A DNA stretch of 64,000 nucleotides from Lepidonotus clava (Eukaryota > Annelida > Polychaeta > Phyllodocida > Polynoidae). The translations under genes and the position numbers were made by a program. The notes under the pieces were generated by a model. It had not been told where the DNA came from, did no database searches, and worked only from the letters and a program-made list of their open reading frames with translations. How positions within the stretch are numbered: position 1 is the stretch's first letter; each line of letters begins with the position of its first letter. The stretch is from the NCBI GenBank assembly GCA_936440205.1, contig OW387138.1, positions 56,249,526-56,313,525 on the forward strand. The letters run 5' to 3'. Shown here in pieces: positions 43,001-53,774 of this stretch.

Positions 43001-43350
43001 GTAAGTTACGTATGTCCCAGGGGTTTCAGCGACACCATAAGTTACCATAAGTTACGTCCTAGGAGTATGAGCGACACCATGACCGCCGCCCCGTTTGAGG
43101 CCTGTTACGTCACGTGTCAAGAAGTGGGCCGCGGTACTCCTATGAGGGACCTGACCAAAAGCTAGTTGACATGCGCCACCTAAGATGGCCAACAGCTGGA
43201 CGCGGTCATCATAGACGCGTGTCCCGGTGTGAAACGCGACAGGTACTCCTATGAGGGACCTGACACAGAAGCTAGTTGAAATGCGCCGCCTCAGATGGCC
43301 AACAGCTGGACGCAGTCATCATAGAGGCGTGTCCCGGTGTCAAACCTGTC
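43001..43350 (-). promoter_or_regulatory. Duplicated promoter region with tandem 109-bp unit
   Basis: The block containing GGTACTCCTATGAGGGACCT and GATGGCCAACAGCTGGACGC occurs twice (from 43,133 and 43,242); the related locus near 33,238-33,350 has it once. GTAAGTTACGT or ATAAGTTACGT words occur at about 43,001 and 43,047. Confidence 0.65.
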
Positions 43351-46300
43351 ATGTCCTGTCCCATCAGTTTCATTACTTATTCAACTGCCAATCCCTTGCC
43401 AAAGAGATACCGATGTACATATCTCTTACTCACACATGCCTGTGACGTGAAAATGCCCTAACCATGGAAGCGCTCTTCTGAACTCAAAACCATGCAACAT
43501 TATACAATTTGACAGAATTAATTTTGCAGCATTATGATGGCCAAATTCAGACAAGAACGTGGCCGAAAAGCTGGACCACAAAACAAAAAAAAACTAAATC
43601 CTCTAAAAACAAAAGCATGCGGCTCCATGCCAGAGAAGAGCGCAGGCCCGAAGCCTAAGGGAAAAGCATGAAATGCGCTAGCCTGCGATGCATCCCCTCC
43701 CCTGCTCAACCACCTCCGCTGTATAGGAATGGCAATATCCAGGGACGAATACTTTGTCTACAACTATGGGTAGTGCGGCAAGGTACACCTCTCGGGGCAT
43801 AGAATCTCAGCTCTAAACAACTTAGTCGACATGTTAAAAGTATTTTAGTCTCAAGGTGCTACCTCAAAATAACTACGCTGCCCAGGCCATGTCACTATTC
43901 AATCCCCATCAAAGGGGATACTCTGGATAACCATTACACTTAATTATTTTATGGTGCGGGAGGAGATTTCCAAAATAGCACGCCCCCCCCCCCCCCCCCG
44001 TTTTGAAAATTAATCTGTTTCATAGTCTTTAGTGTTATCATCGAGTAGCTAGCTGACTCTAGATCTAGATCTTTCTATTCTTAATCTGGGATTCCAAGTA
44101 ACTATATATCGGCTAAACGATCTCTTTCCTTTGCCTCAATTAGGGCTGTGAATAAATTATTGTATTGTATTGTTGTATTGTAAGTCGTTAACGTTTGGTA
44201 GGAACCCCCCATCTGCTTTGGGCTCGATGAAGAAATAGCATATAGGACTTGAATAATATTCGCCATCGCCATAGACAAGTCAGGAAAATGAACCCTGAAT
44301 TCTAATATATTGAATACAATATCGTTCAGCCCGGCAGGTGCTTTGTCTTATAGAATGAGTCAAAATTCATGGCTAATCAATAATTGTGAAGAAATTTCAA
44401 GTTATCAACAGGCAGTGATTCTGTTATAGAAAGTAAAATAATTTCGATTTTATATTTTTGCATTTTATATTTTTTCAACCAGAGTTCGAGGCCTGCGGAC
44501 GGAGTTGCTTATATTAATGTAAAGACCGGCAGATGTCCCCAGTACATATTAGGATATTAAGTATACGCTAGCTGGCATTTCATTTACTCACTAGATGGCT
44601 CAGACTTCAAGTACTTGAAAGATAACGCTAATTTGGGTCACGTAATTAAGGTTAACGCTATCGGCAAAGTTAACACAAGATGGCACTATTTACTGCAAAT
44701 GACAACGTTGATGAAGTCGAAAGGTATATATGGAATGGAATATGTATATTGTTCTTAAAACATTTAGTCTACAGTAATGCCTAAAGACTCTTATTGTTTA
44801 ATAATATGATTTAATATGTCAGGATGTAAGCATAATATTCTGAATCTTTGTACTTGAAATTGAACTTTTATAAACACCTTTTCCATAAAGTTAGTGTTTC
44901 ACTTGAATTCCTTGATGATAAGACAATTCCTTTAACAATCAATTACACTCGATTACCTCTCTTTAGCCAACCGAGGTTCATTTTTGTAGGCTTATCATGC
45001 TGGAAGTGTTGCAGGACTCCACTTGGTTGCCCTTTACACAACCCATGAGCCGATAATTAATCAAAGATAATTTAAAATAGCACTCTTATTACTAGGTAAA
45101 CACTTCACAGTATTATGCACAAATCAATGCAGTGATTGATGAGAAAACAATGATAAAAGGCACTAAATCGCGAGAATACTTTCTTTTATTACGATTAATT
45201 GTTTACACTAGTACTATGACATATGTTGACAGAGTTGATGAGGTAAATGAATTCAAATGTACCACCCAGAACTGATGATAAAGGGCCGATGACAGGGGGG
45301 GGGAGGGGAAGGGGGAACTTCACCCCCCCCTCCCCACCTGTACATATTCCGGGATCCGCCCTTGGCCCTGATCCACCAGGTAGCGACCAAAGGAAAAATT
45401 GCAAAGCGATGTCGACGAGGACCAGCCAGGTTCCGAAGAACTATCTATTCTGATCAATTCGGAAGCCCTGACCATGAAGAGCTATCTCAGAAGATGGGCG
45501 CCACTGAAATCATTAAATAGAAGGTGATTAGGACTAGACGGAGAAGGAAAGTAGATTCTGGCACAGACTGCTCGGTACCGGGAAAAGATGTAATTAGGAT
45601 AAAAAGTTAGCACCCGATCAATAATTAGTAGGTTATTGAAAATGCAAGTATACCAGAAAAGGAAAGATGAAACGGTTTCTTAGATAATTAACCGAAACAT
45701 GTACACGCTTTACAGGGATGTTGCTGGAAAAAAAAAAGAGTTTCTTTCTTACCTCACTTGGATGGAGGGGGTGATGGGTGGCCACTCTTTTGGGTATGGG
45801 CTCCCAGCTGACTTGATAATGCCCGCAGCACGAGCGGAGAGAGGGAAGCCCGGGCCAGGGGAACAGACTGCCGACGATCATACATGGTAGTGGTGCTCAT
45901 TGCGCGACAGTATGGATGAACGGTTACGCGATTTCTTTTCAAAGGAGGCCTAGTGTCAGCACAATCTTTAGTGATTGTCGCGGGAGGATTGACCTCCCGA
46001 GAGGGTCCCGGTGACTGTGGACTTTCCATGGTTTCCAGAGGAGGGGTCGACATGACTCAAATGTTTCTTCTCTAAGTTTTATGTGTGAATGGGCGCTAGT
46101 TCGAGTACATTCAATTTGAAACTAACGCATTGTGCCTGCACCCTAGGCCTGTTGATAACAAAATGCAACACATGCTCCGAAACTGAGGGTCACGTTGTCG
46201 GTTACATGAAAAAATGTGCCCTGGTGGGTGGAGCAGGGTTGCGATCGATGTAACTCATGATCATAGAGATATACAGTGAGTTGGTTGGTAGCTAATCACA

Positions 46301-46584
46301 AACAGGATGAAGAGCTCAAGGATAATTATTTTAATTTATTCTATACCAACTTCATAGCGCCTATACCTTCGAATTCATCAGTGTCCTTCCCCGCTAGCAA
46401 ATTTGGGCTAATGCATATGGTCAGCGTTATTTCCCTGCAAGGACATAATCCAAAATTATTTCCCCCGCTTTAATCCCCTTTTCATGGGTTAATAGGATAT
46501 TTTCCAGGGTTATTGTATACAATAAAACAAAAACAGACCTCGGGGATGACTCAGCCAAAGCCGAAGCCCTGAAGGCATAGAGTC
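43351..46584. other. Mostly non-coding; homopolymers and low-complexity DNA
   Basis: A poly(C) run of about 19 near 43,983, TATTGTATTGT repeats near 44,160 and G/C-rich hAT-like remnants near 45,295-45,360. Apart from the doubtful 99-residue frame at 45,754-46,053 nothing gene-like was seen. Confidence 0.4.
45754..46053 (-). CDS. Doubtful 99-aa frame
   Basis: Starts MSTPPLETMESPQSPGPSRE and ends with a stop just before a GGTAAG. Pro/Ser/Arg-rich, no domain. It could be a first exon or chance. Confidence 0.15.
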   Translation of the reverse strand: MSTPPLETMESPQSPGPSREVNPPATITKDCADTRPPLKRNRVTVHPYCRAMSTTTMYDRRQSVPLARASLSPLVLRALSSQLGAHTQKSGHPSPPPSK

Positions 46585-47371
46585 GAGTAGACTGACGTCA
46601 CACAGAGGCCGCGCGTGGCGGGTGGTTCCATACTCCAGGGCCGGGTCTCATTAACAGGGCCGGCTACTGACCCCCCTGCCGGCCCTGTGACCAGCTAGGC
46701 CAGGGGGGACCCCCGACAACAGACTGGAGGGGTGTAAACAGTCAAAATATTTCACTAATTTATCCTATTTTCATAATATTTTCTCAATTTCTTTAGTATG
46801 ATGGTTTTCTATATGATATACCCAATGTGTAGGTGGCTCCGTTTCTAAGTGCAGTACCTTGGGTTTGAAAAGGTAACCACTGCAAAACGGACCCACCAAG
46901 CGGGGGCGGAGAACGTAAAAATTGGGGGGCGGTCAGCAAATGACTTTTGAGGCAAAATAGGGGGGCCCTGACCAGCATCCATAGAAAAATATAGGGGCAG
47001 TAATTTAGTAATTAGCCTAATTACTACTTTATTTCACCCAAAAATGGCTATTGTAATATTATAAGAAGTTTTCTTTACCAATTTTGGTTATTTATGTGTA
47101 TTTTCTGGTATTGACACACTCGTATTTTGGAGGGCGGTGATCTGTGGTCCCCAAAATTAGGGGGACCTAATTCAGGAGCGGTAAGTTTGGCAGTGGGGAC
47201 AACCTTCAAAGAGTCAGTGCCCCCCCCCCCCCCCCCCCAGGAGCGGGAGGGACGGGCCCCGTTGTGGGAGGATGACCCTAACCCAGGGGGGGCTGGGGGC
47301 TGAGGGCTAATCAGTTAGCCACTGACCACCGCCTACGACACACGAACTGAACTAGCTCCCGACTCATCAAC

Positions 47372-47950
47372 ATGTCTACAAACGCACCTTCAACCCCAAA
47401 CCAAGGGGAAACTGAACCGCATAACGGCCTCTCTGCTCAAATCCCTAAGAGGAAGAGGAAGAGGAGCACATTGGCAATCAACGCTGCCTCGATTGACTCA
47501 GTGAGGGAATCAACAACAGCTCAGTTCACATCACTGCACGACCGTTTCGACCGGCTAGAGGCCATGCTCGGGCAACTAGCCCCCACCAACGACCATTGCT
47601 GCCGGGGGGCTTGCCCGTCAACCAGCCGGCGCACTTCTTCGGGATGTGACACCTTTTCTGACCCCCTCCAGTCCGAAGAAAAGGAGGTGGAGGATGACCG
47701 GGACACCCAGTGGGCGCGCCTTCTCCTTATGAAACTTCAGGACATTGGTAATCACGACGTCAAGGAGAGGCTTAAGTGGCACTTTGACAACCTGACGGTT
47801 GAAGCGCTGCGGACTGGGCAGGCGCCGGCAGCTGTAATAGCTGAAGAAAAGGACTGCGAAATCCCCCAGGCGTGTGCACGTGGATTTTTCCAAGGCATTG
47901 ACGCCGATGGATTTCTGATAACGGGGGAAATTGACTATGAGTCAGAGTGA
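47372..47950 (+). CDS. Gag-like protein of the DIRS-like element
   Basis: 192 residues with a nuclear-signal-like IPKRKRKRSTL, a short coiled coil (FTSLHDRFDRLEAMLGQL), an acidic QSEEKEVEDDRD stretch and a helical ARLLLMKLQDIGNHDVKERL segment. Placement before a tyrosine recombinase and between inverted ends supports a Gag-like role. Its end is inside the 125-base block that is repeated at 48,722. The frame itself looks whole. Confidence 0.5.
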   Translation: MSTNAPSTPNQGETEPHNGLSAQIPKRKRKRSTLAINAASIDSVRESTTAQFTSLHDRFDRLEAMLGQLAPTNDHCCRGACPSTSRRTSSGCDTFSDPLQSEEKEVEDDRDTQWARLLLMKLQDIGNHDVKERLKWHFDNLTVEALRTGQAPAAVIAEEKDCEIPQACARGFFQGIDADGFLITGEIDYESE

Positions 47951-48280
47951 CCAACGTGTACATGTAGTATTCATGACATGCTGTGTGTAGGTACTACGAC
48001 AGCACCGGGTAAAGGATCTGGACAGTTTGGGCCCTGTATTCTGTCACCTGCCGAGATTTCAGCCTCAATTTTAGTGTCATTTTAACTTTTCAATATCTCG
48101 GGATCTACTGAAGGTAATTGGGCTTAATTGCAAATTGAGCCCCCTCCCAGGCTACTGCCCTCATCGTCTATGCCGTACCTCACTCCCCATACTGCCCAGT
48201 CTCAGCATGGAAGCTCGCCTGCGACCAGGTCCCTGCTCCACCAACAGCCCCGGCGTTCCTACTGCCGGGGCCACGCCCCC

Positions 48281-48579
48281 TCACAGCTCCCCCACTAGTG
48301 GCAGTGATGAGGGAGGCCCTAACACGTGTGGGCAGCCCCCATGCTGCTCGTGTGACCATGCACTCCCTCCGCCGGGGGGCTGCGTGTGTCGCCGCACAGG
48401 CCGGGAGCACCCTGGAGGAGCTGTGCCATCACGGAACGTGGGCGGGGCGCTCTGGCCTCTCAGCCTATGTACCACCTGAGCGCCTTACCTCTGTCCCAGC
48501 CCACCTCGCGGCGGCCCTTGGCCCCATAAATCGGGACAGAGACGGCACCACGGCCAGGACGGCCAATACCGCCTCATAG
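48281..48579 (+). CDS. Tyrosine recombinase, C-terminal part
   Basis: Contains the catalytic signature of the family: RVTMHSLRRGAACVAAQAG (H-x-x-R), LEELCHHGTWAG (His/Trp motif) and SGLSAYVPPE (nucleophile Tyr). In DIRS/Ngaro elements this enzyme integrates the circular DNA copy. The N-terminal arm is missing or fragmentary. Part of a broken fossil. Confidence 0.65.
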
Positions 48580-49515
48580 TGAACACTTAGACTTAGGACT
48601 CATATTTACTCGCATCTACTCACTTTTGCTCGCTCCTACTCGCATATAACCATGTCTCTTAAGTAATAAAATGCCCAAACTTGTATACCATGTGTTTCTC
48701 TCAATTACTCAAACTTGGTAGCTCTAATAGCTGAAGAAAACGACTTCGAAATCCCCCAGTCGTGTGCACGTGGATTTTTCCAAGGCATTGACGCCGATGG
48801 ATTTCTGGTAACGGGGGAAATGGACTATGAGTGACCAACGTGTTCCTTGGAAAATTCTGTATAAGAAAAAGTAGACTTTAAATATGTAAGATAATACGCA
48901 GCTCTTCATATAAAATGCACAAATTTATGCATCCCAATTGCCACAGAGCCTTTTTTTTGCATGTATGTTATTGTTTCACAGTATTTTTAAAAGCTTTTTT
49001 GGTTAATCTGACTATAAATTGCATATTGCAATGGTGTATTGAAGATATATATAAAAACCTATGACAATCGTTTGGAGCAGGTATATTAATTTTCTAATCT
49101 CCATTTTCACTTTTTTAGTGACATTTTATAGCCTAATCTCTGACTTTTGCATAAAATTTTTGTCCAAAATGCAATTATTGAAAAACAGGATGTGGTTCCT
49201 CTATAGGCTATAGAAGAACCAGCTGTCAGACTCAATCATTTCCTTATCAAGTATTGCATTTATAAACGGAGCTACCTAAATATTGGGGATAACATATAGA
49301 TAACCCTCATACCCTTGAAATTATGAAAAAAAGGGTTGATAAGTGAAGTATGTCGATTGTTTACACCCCTCCAGTCTGATGTCGGGGGCCGGTCAGAAGG
49401 CCCGGCCGGTCAGAAGGCCCGGCAGGGGGGTCAGAGGACGGGCCTGTAATGAGAACCGCCCCCCAGTGTGGAACCACCCGCCACGCGCGGCGTCCTGTGT
49501 GACGTCAGCCTACTG

Positions 49516-50139
49516 GAGTCTTACACCACAGAAGTGCCGCGTTATCGGGGGCCGGACACGCGTCAGGTGATTCAAATTAGCCCCCAGTCCCCCACCACGG
49601 GAGTGGTCACTCCCGGCACCCGGTGCCCTGAGTGCCGACAATAGACCAGGGCAAAAAACCCAAGCGGATTGTGTCTAAAATAAACATATTTATGAAATTT
49701 TAATATGACCATGCATGTTATGACATGCTTCTTTCTATATGTTGTGAGTTTCATATGTAGGAAATGAATATATTTAGAGAAAAGCTAATGTTTACAACCG
49801 ATTCCCTATGGTGCAAAGAGGGCCCACATGGCACCGTTTTGAACCATTGGGACCCTTGAATGACATTTTTAAATGACATTTTTACTACAGAAGGTGACTA
49901 AGAGACACTTGAATAAGAAAAAGGATTAAGATAGAAAAATAGGTTTCTGCACGAAGCCACTAAAACTGGAGGGCGTACGTGTACACGATACGACACGAAA
50001 TTATGGTGACGGAACAACATATAGGAATTTGTTTTAGGTAAATAACTTTTTTTATTACAGAATATGAGTTAGATGCGCTCGATAAAATAAAAGGAATATG
50101 ATATAATAATTGTTTGGTCGTTCGATATGATTTACAAGA
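49516..50139. other. No gene recognised
   Basis: AT-rich spacer between the DIRS-like element and the R4-linked gene. Confidence 0.45.
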
Positions 50140-51181
50140 TTAGGAATTATTAACAGATTTGAATTGTTGCTTGAATAAAAAATAACGACGAAAATTTGTA
50201 GCGAAAAAATTGCCCTCCCCGGGGACAAGTCTTTCTGCTAAGGCTCCAATCTCAAGAACGGTACTCTCTGCCTCGTCCTCCGTCAAATTGCACGTCTTAT
50301 ACGGCCGCTTGCAATTGGTGGTTGGGGACGTCAACGGATTGCCAAGGTTGCAACTGAAGGTAAAAAAGACGAAGCGAAGGGGTAAAACAACGGAGAAGCA
50401 TCCAGAGATTTTTAAAAAAACGAAGGGGGGGGGGAGGTGCCTACTTAATTGTAAGAATTGAGGCGCACATTCAGGGATTAGAATTTTTACATTAAGAAAC
50501 GTTAATAAATTAATTAATCAATGTTTATTAATTTTTGCATTTATAACGAATGTTATACAGCCGTAAACAGATATATACATATGGGACATTTGGCTCAAAG
50601 TTTAACTGATTTAGGGTAAAGCCAGACTCACCTTGGACTGGTTTCCGGGTTGCATTCGGCTTTCTTTTCATATTGAGCTCCCGCGGGGGGCTGAACATGG
50701 GTGGCAATTGGACCATTATCATCCGAGATGACCATCGGTTCGATGACCATTGGTTCCTGATCAGAGAACTGAACTTTGAGACATGTGGTTGCCTGGCTGG
50801 GACTTGTTTCCTGGTTGCAGTCCACGGCTTTCTTTTCTTTCCCCTTTTGACCGTCATCGTCCAAGATGACCACTGGTTCGCGATCAACTACTTTGGGACT
50901 TGTGGTTGGCTGAATATAGATCGGATATATATAGAGTGCGTGAGTGCGTGACAACTGTAAATTAAATGAAACTGAAAAACGCTACAAAACCCACCCAACG
51001 CTACGGGATGCGGTGGGTAGGCGGTAACAAAAACAGGCTATTACAAATTATCTTTTAAATATCTTTAGCAAAAGAGAATGAACTATTGAAGTGGTGTGAT
51101 TTAAATGTAACTTACACGGAGCTTAAGCCTTAGGCTGCGCTTGCCCTTAGTCGGGGTAATATTCCAAGACGTCGAGGTCAT
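50140..51181 (-). CDS. Three-exon R4-linked gene (200 aa) with repeated acidic V/I-D motifs
   Basis: Exons 51,116-51,181, 50,632-50,954 and 50,140-50,353 join in phase with GT-AG borders. Exon 1 is a basic leader (KGKRSLRLKLR). Exon 2 contains REPVVILDDDGQKGKEKKA and a second EPMVISDDNG, two similar motifs that look like SUMO-interacting sequences (hydrophobic core plus acidic tail), each followed by a Cys-Asn-x-Glu-Thr-Ser-Pro unit, so the exon is an internal duplication. Exon 3 has CNLTEDEAESTVLEIGALAE and a basic FRRYFLFKQQFK end. The R4 repeat lies upstream, so R may supply the promoter. Exon 1 is duplicated at 12,137. Not a recognised family. Confidence 0.5.
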
Positions 51182-51369
51182 CCTTGCTCGGCTGTTGATA
51201 GATGAATGAGCTACTCGCTTGGCTGAGTGCTACCAAGCGCCATTTGCATAAGTGCAGAGATTACACACAAACCAACCTTTGTTCTACTAGATTTAGGGGA
51301 AACCAATCTTTCAGGTCGAACCACACATGCATATGGCCAGTGTCAGGAGAACTGCGGAAAGACGCGCCC

Positions 51370-51711
51370 ATTAAATTGGTGCTTACATGGAGTGTAGACA
51401 CATTAAGACGCCGCCAAAGTTGAGGGTGTTAAAAGTATTATGAGCTACAGGGACTTTGGTGGAACAATAGAGTTAACACACTCTGATCAACACTTCTTGA
51501 CACCCCAGAAGGCGTAGGGAAACTTAGAAAGTAGGAGTAAAATAGTAGCAATAATACAATAAAAACTGCGTGTGCAATAAGTCAGATTATAATGGTGTGC
51601 ACTTTCGGTGTTAATGGTGGGGGAAAACTTACACTTATTGAGGCGGTATATAGCAAAGCTATTCAACCAGGCCCAACTCTGTTTAATGTATGAGATCAAA
51701 ATCTTCCCGTG
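51370..51711 (-). repeat. R4: inverted copy of the R repeat
   Basis: Read on the minus strand it begins CACGGGAAGATTTTGATCTC exactly where Polinton integrase homology stops, and continues into the extension shared only with R1. Confidence 0.85.
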
Positions 51712-51982
51712 CATTATATATGAATTCCCTTTATTATACTTTTTGAACTGTTGCATATCTATCAGGTCCATTTGCCATTGCTTATCTATTCCAAAGTGTT
51801 TTACGCCTAGGAAATCGTCTCTTAGTATAAGCAACCACAGATTCAAGTGCATCTTCAATATGCTTGATGTCAGTATTTTTGAAATAGTGTTTCTTTATTT
51901 TGGATGCACTTGTGAAGCTTGCTGGTTGTTTAGGGTCAGTGAAGTGGTTAATCACTTCTTTCTTCAGAGCCTTGTACACCAT
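51712..51982 (-). pseudogene. Polinton integrase, N-terminal fragment (copy 2)
   Basis: Matches the start of the integrase at 17,139 (KALKKEVINHFTDPKQPASF, GIDKQWQMDLIDMQQF) and is cut by R4 after the first catalytic Asp region. Broken fossil. Confidence 0.8.
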
Positions 51983-52836
51983 TTTACAAACGGTGTAAAG
52001 TGGTGATGTCTTTGACTTCTACCGTGACCTTCTTGTTCACCAGTCTTCTCTTTCCGTGGCCGCCTAGGTCTCTCCTCCTCTTCATGCTCCTCTTCACTGT
52101 CAGAAACCTTCATGTTATAGTTCCTTATATATTTCATTTTCGGATTTAGTTTCTTATCAATCTGGATGAATTGTTTCTGACCCGGTAAGCTGGGTCGCTT
52201 CTTAGTAGTCGGTCGCACTGCATTCGAAAGAAGGTTGACCAAATGAGCTTCATCTATAGGTGTGTCTCCTAGAATGAGATGGCCGTCCTTTGTAAACTGC
52301 TTTGGTGATTTGGCTAAGGTCTTGTAGAGATTACGCACAGAGTTATGGTAAGAACCCGTAACTTTTTCTAGTGCTTTTTCCATCTTATGAGGTCGTACCT
52401 TCGGCATAAGTAATCCTCTCAGTTTTGTAGAAGTCCTTTTAGGTTTCATAATAGTCGGGGAAGGTGGAGGAGAGGGTGAAGGAGAACGTGAAAGATGTGC
52501 TGTTGAAAACAACATACTTTTAGCTTTAGAGGAAAGAATAGAGGGCCTAGTCATTAGATTGGTATATGTGACTAGTTTCTCTTCTCTGCTCATCATTGGA
52601 TCGTTCAATACACGACCCATTTCTTTTTGTAAATGACCTAACACCTCCATAGTAGACGCTGTAGGTTCAAGTTTTTCTTTTACCATTGACCTTTCGAAAA
52701 AGCAATCCCTGTCGCTTTGTTCGGTAGGAGGCAGAGAATGAACTTTGCCAGAAACAGCTGGACTCTCCATTTCCATTTTGTTAGAACTTTGCAACACATC
52801 TGGATGAACGAGGAGCATTCGTTTGTAGCTTGTCAT
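51964..52836 (-). CDS. Polinton helical protein, copy 2 (290 aa)
   Basis: Begins MTSYKRMLLVHPDVLQ like the frame at 16,299 and is longer at its C-terminus, which adds a KKLNPKMKYIRNYNMKVSDS segment and an acidic then basic tail (EEHEEEERPRRPRKEKTG). Overlaps the integrase start by about 19 bases. It looks whole and gives the better view of this protein's usual length. Confidence 0.65.
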   Translation of the reverse strand: MTSYKRMLLVHPDVLQSSNKMEMESPAVSGKVHSLPPTEQSDRDCFFERSMVKEKLEPTASTMEVLGHLQKEMGRVLNDPMMSREEKLVTYTNLMTRPSILSSKAKSMLFSTAHLSRSPSPSPPPSPTIMKPKRTSTKLRGLLMPKVRPHKMEKALEKVTGSYHNSVRNLYKTLAKSPKQFTKDGHLILGDTPIDEAHLVNLLSNAVRPTTKKRPSLPGQKQFIQIDKKLNPKMKYIRNYNMKVSDSEEEHEEEERPRRPRKEKTGEQEGHGRSQRHHHFTPFVKWCTRL

Positions 52837-52859
52837 TTCTCCTAATGATGTCTTGTAAG

Positions 52860-53246
52860 TCCTCCGATAAGACTGGATATGAGCGGAACAGCTAATCCCA
52901 ATAGAGTGCCAATAAATCCACCTTCTTGTTCAAGAATCTTACGTTTGTGTATTAGTTTAGTTGAAGGCTTGGTAAGACCTTTGAGGTGTTTCTTGTACCT
53001 CGATAGATTTATTCATTTCACAACTGCTTCTTTATTGGAGATGCGCAAGTTTTTATTCATAATATTGACACCTATTTGCGCTATCAACCTTATTACCTCA
53101 TTAGACATTCCCATCATTATATGTTTACACTCTTTACCAGTGCATTTAGAGAGATGTCTCAATAGAGGAAGGTGTTTCTTTATGAGCGCGAGTTGTTTAG
53201 ACTTCATTGTTTTCGTGTAGTAGGAATGAATACAGTTGTCTTGAGA
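52860..53246 (-). pseudogene. Small hydrophobic-tail Polinton protein, copy 2
   Basis: Matches 15,937-16,293 at both ends (LALIKKHLPLLRHLSKCTGK at the start, glycine-rich hydrophobic end). Broken fossil, about one to two breaks. Confidence 0.65.
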
Positions 53247-53774
53247 CACCTAGTACGTACATTATCTTCTTCTGAAAGAAGGTTTTGTATTGAAGGTTTC
53301 TTCTCTTGTGAAAGGAATAAATTACTCATCCCATACTCTGGGTTATGTGTAAATATTGGAAGCTTGTGTTTCAATGTGTCATATCAATACACTAAGGGAG
53401 ACACTGAGTGCTGCCACCTGTTGTGTTTTAGGTGGCACTAGTTTCTGGTTTATATTCAAACCACTCAGACCTCCACTTACCACCACAGGTTACAGGTGTG
53501 ATCTACCTGCACAACAGACAATATGCTTGTTGCTATTATGCAATAAAAAAATTTCTAGGTTATATGGATGTTGACAAATCCTTGTAATAGTCACCAAGGG
53601 AAGGCCACCTAGTGTGTCAAAGACACACTACTTTTAGTGGGTCTTTTCAATGTAAAGGAATTTTCACCCTCTCCATAAACAGATGACACATATGATAAAT
53701 CTATGCTTCTATTAGCAAGGTAATCTGTTGTGACAAATCCTTTTAAGAGAAAGAGAAAAGGTGTGGATAAGGTG
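53247..53774. mobile_element. 528-bp insertion with 7-bp target duplication
   Basis: CTTGAGA flanks both sides (53,240-53,246 and 53,775-53,781); Polinton copy 1 has the sequence once near 15,899-15,905 (as TCTCAAG). The insert starts CACCTAGT and ends in inverted CACCTTAT, giving very short inverted ends, and has an internal hairpin (AGTGTGTC AAA GACACACT near 53,612). Superfamily not clear; 7-8 bp duplications would suit hAT or related groups. Confidence 0.75.

Larger units (their letters stand above)
46585..49515 (+). mobile_element. DIRS-like YR retroelement, internally deleted
   Basis: Inverted ends of about 160 bp: 46,585-46,742 and 49,353-49,515 (shared GACGTCACACAG, CGCGCGTGGCGGGTGGTTCC, ACTGGAGGGGTGTAAAC). 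Inside are a Gag-like frame (47,372-47,950) and the C-terminal part of a tyrosine recombinase (about 48,190-48,579). The reverse transcriptase region expected between them is absent. About 125 bases (47,830-47,955) are repeated in direct orientation at 48,722-48,842, reminiscent of internal repeats of YR elements. Broken, non-autonomous fossil. Confidence 0.6.
11758..51711. mobile_element. Possible ~40-kb composite bounded by inverted R repeats (R1/R4)
   Basis: R1 (plus) and R4 (minus) are the only two R copies sharing the extended block with a short coding exon, and they face each other 40 kb apart, as terminal inverted repeats would. The interval contains the first Polinton fossil, a LINE fragment, the inner R2/R3-bounded element F, a DIRS-like element and the 200-residue R-linked gene. 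No matching target duplication was found outside the two ends. Independent insertion of two R elements in opposite orientation is the alternative. Treated as a fossil composite; clearly mosaic. Confidence 0.3.
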
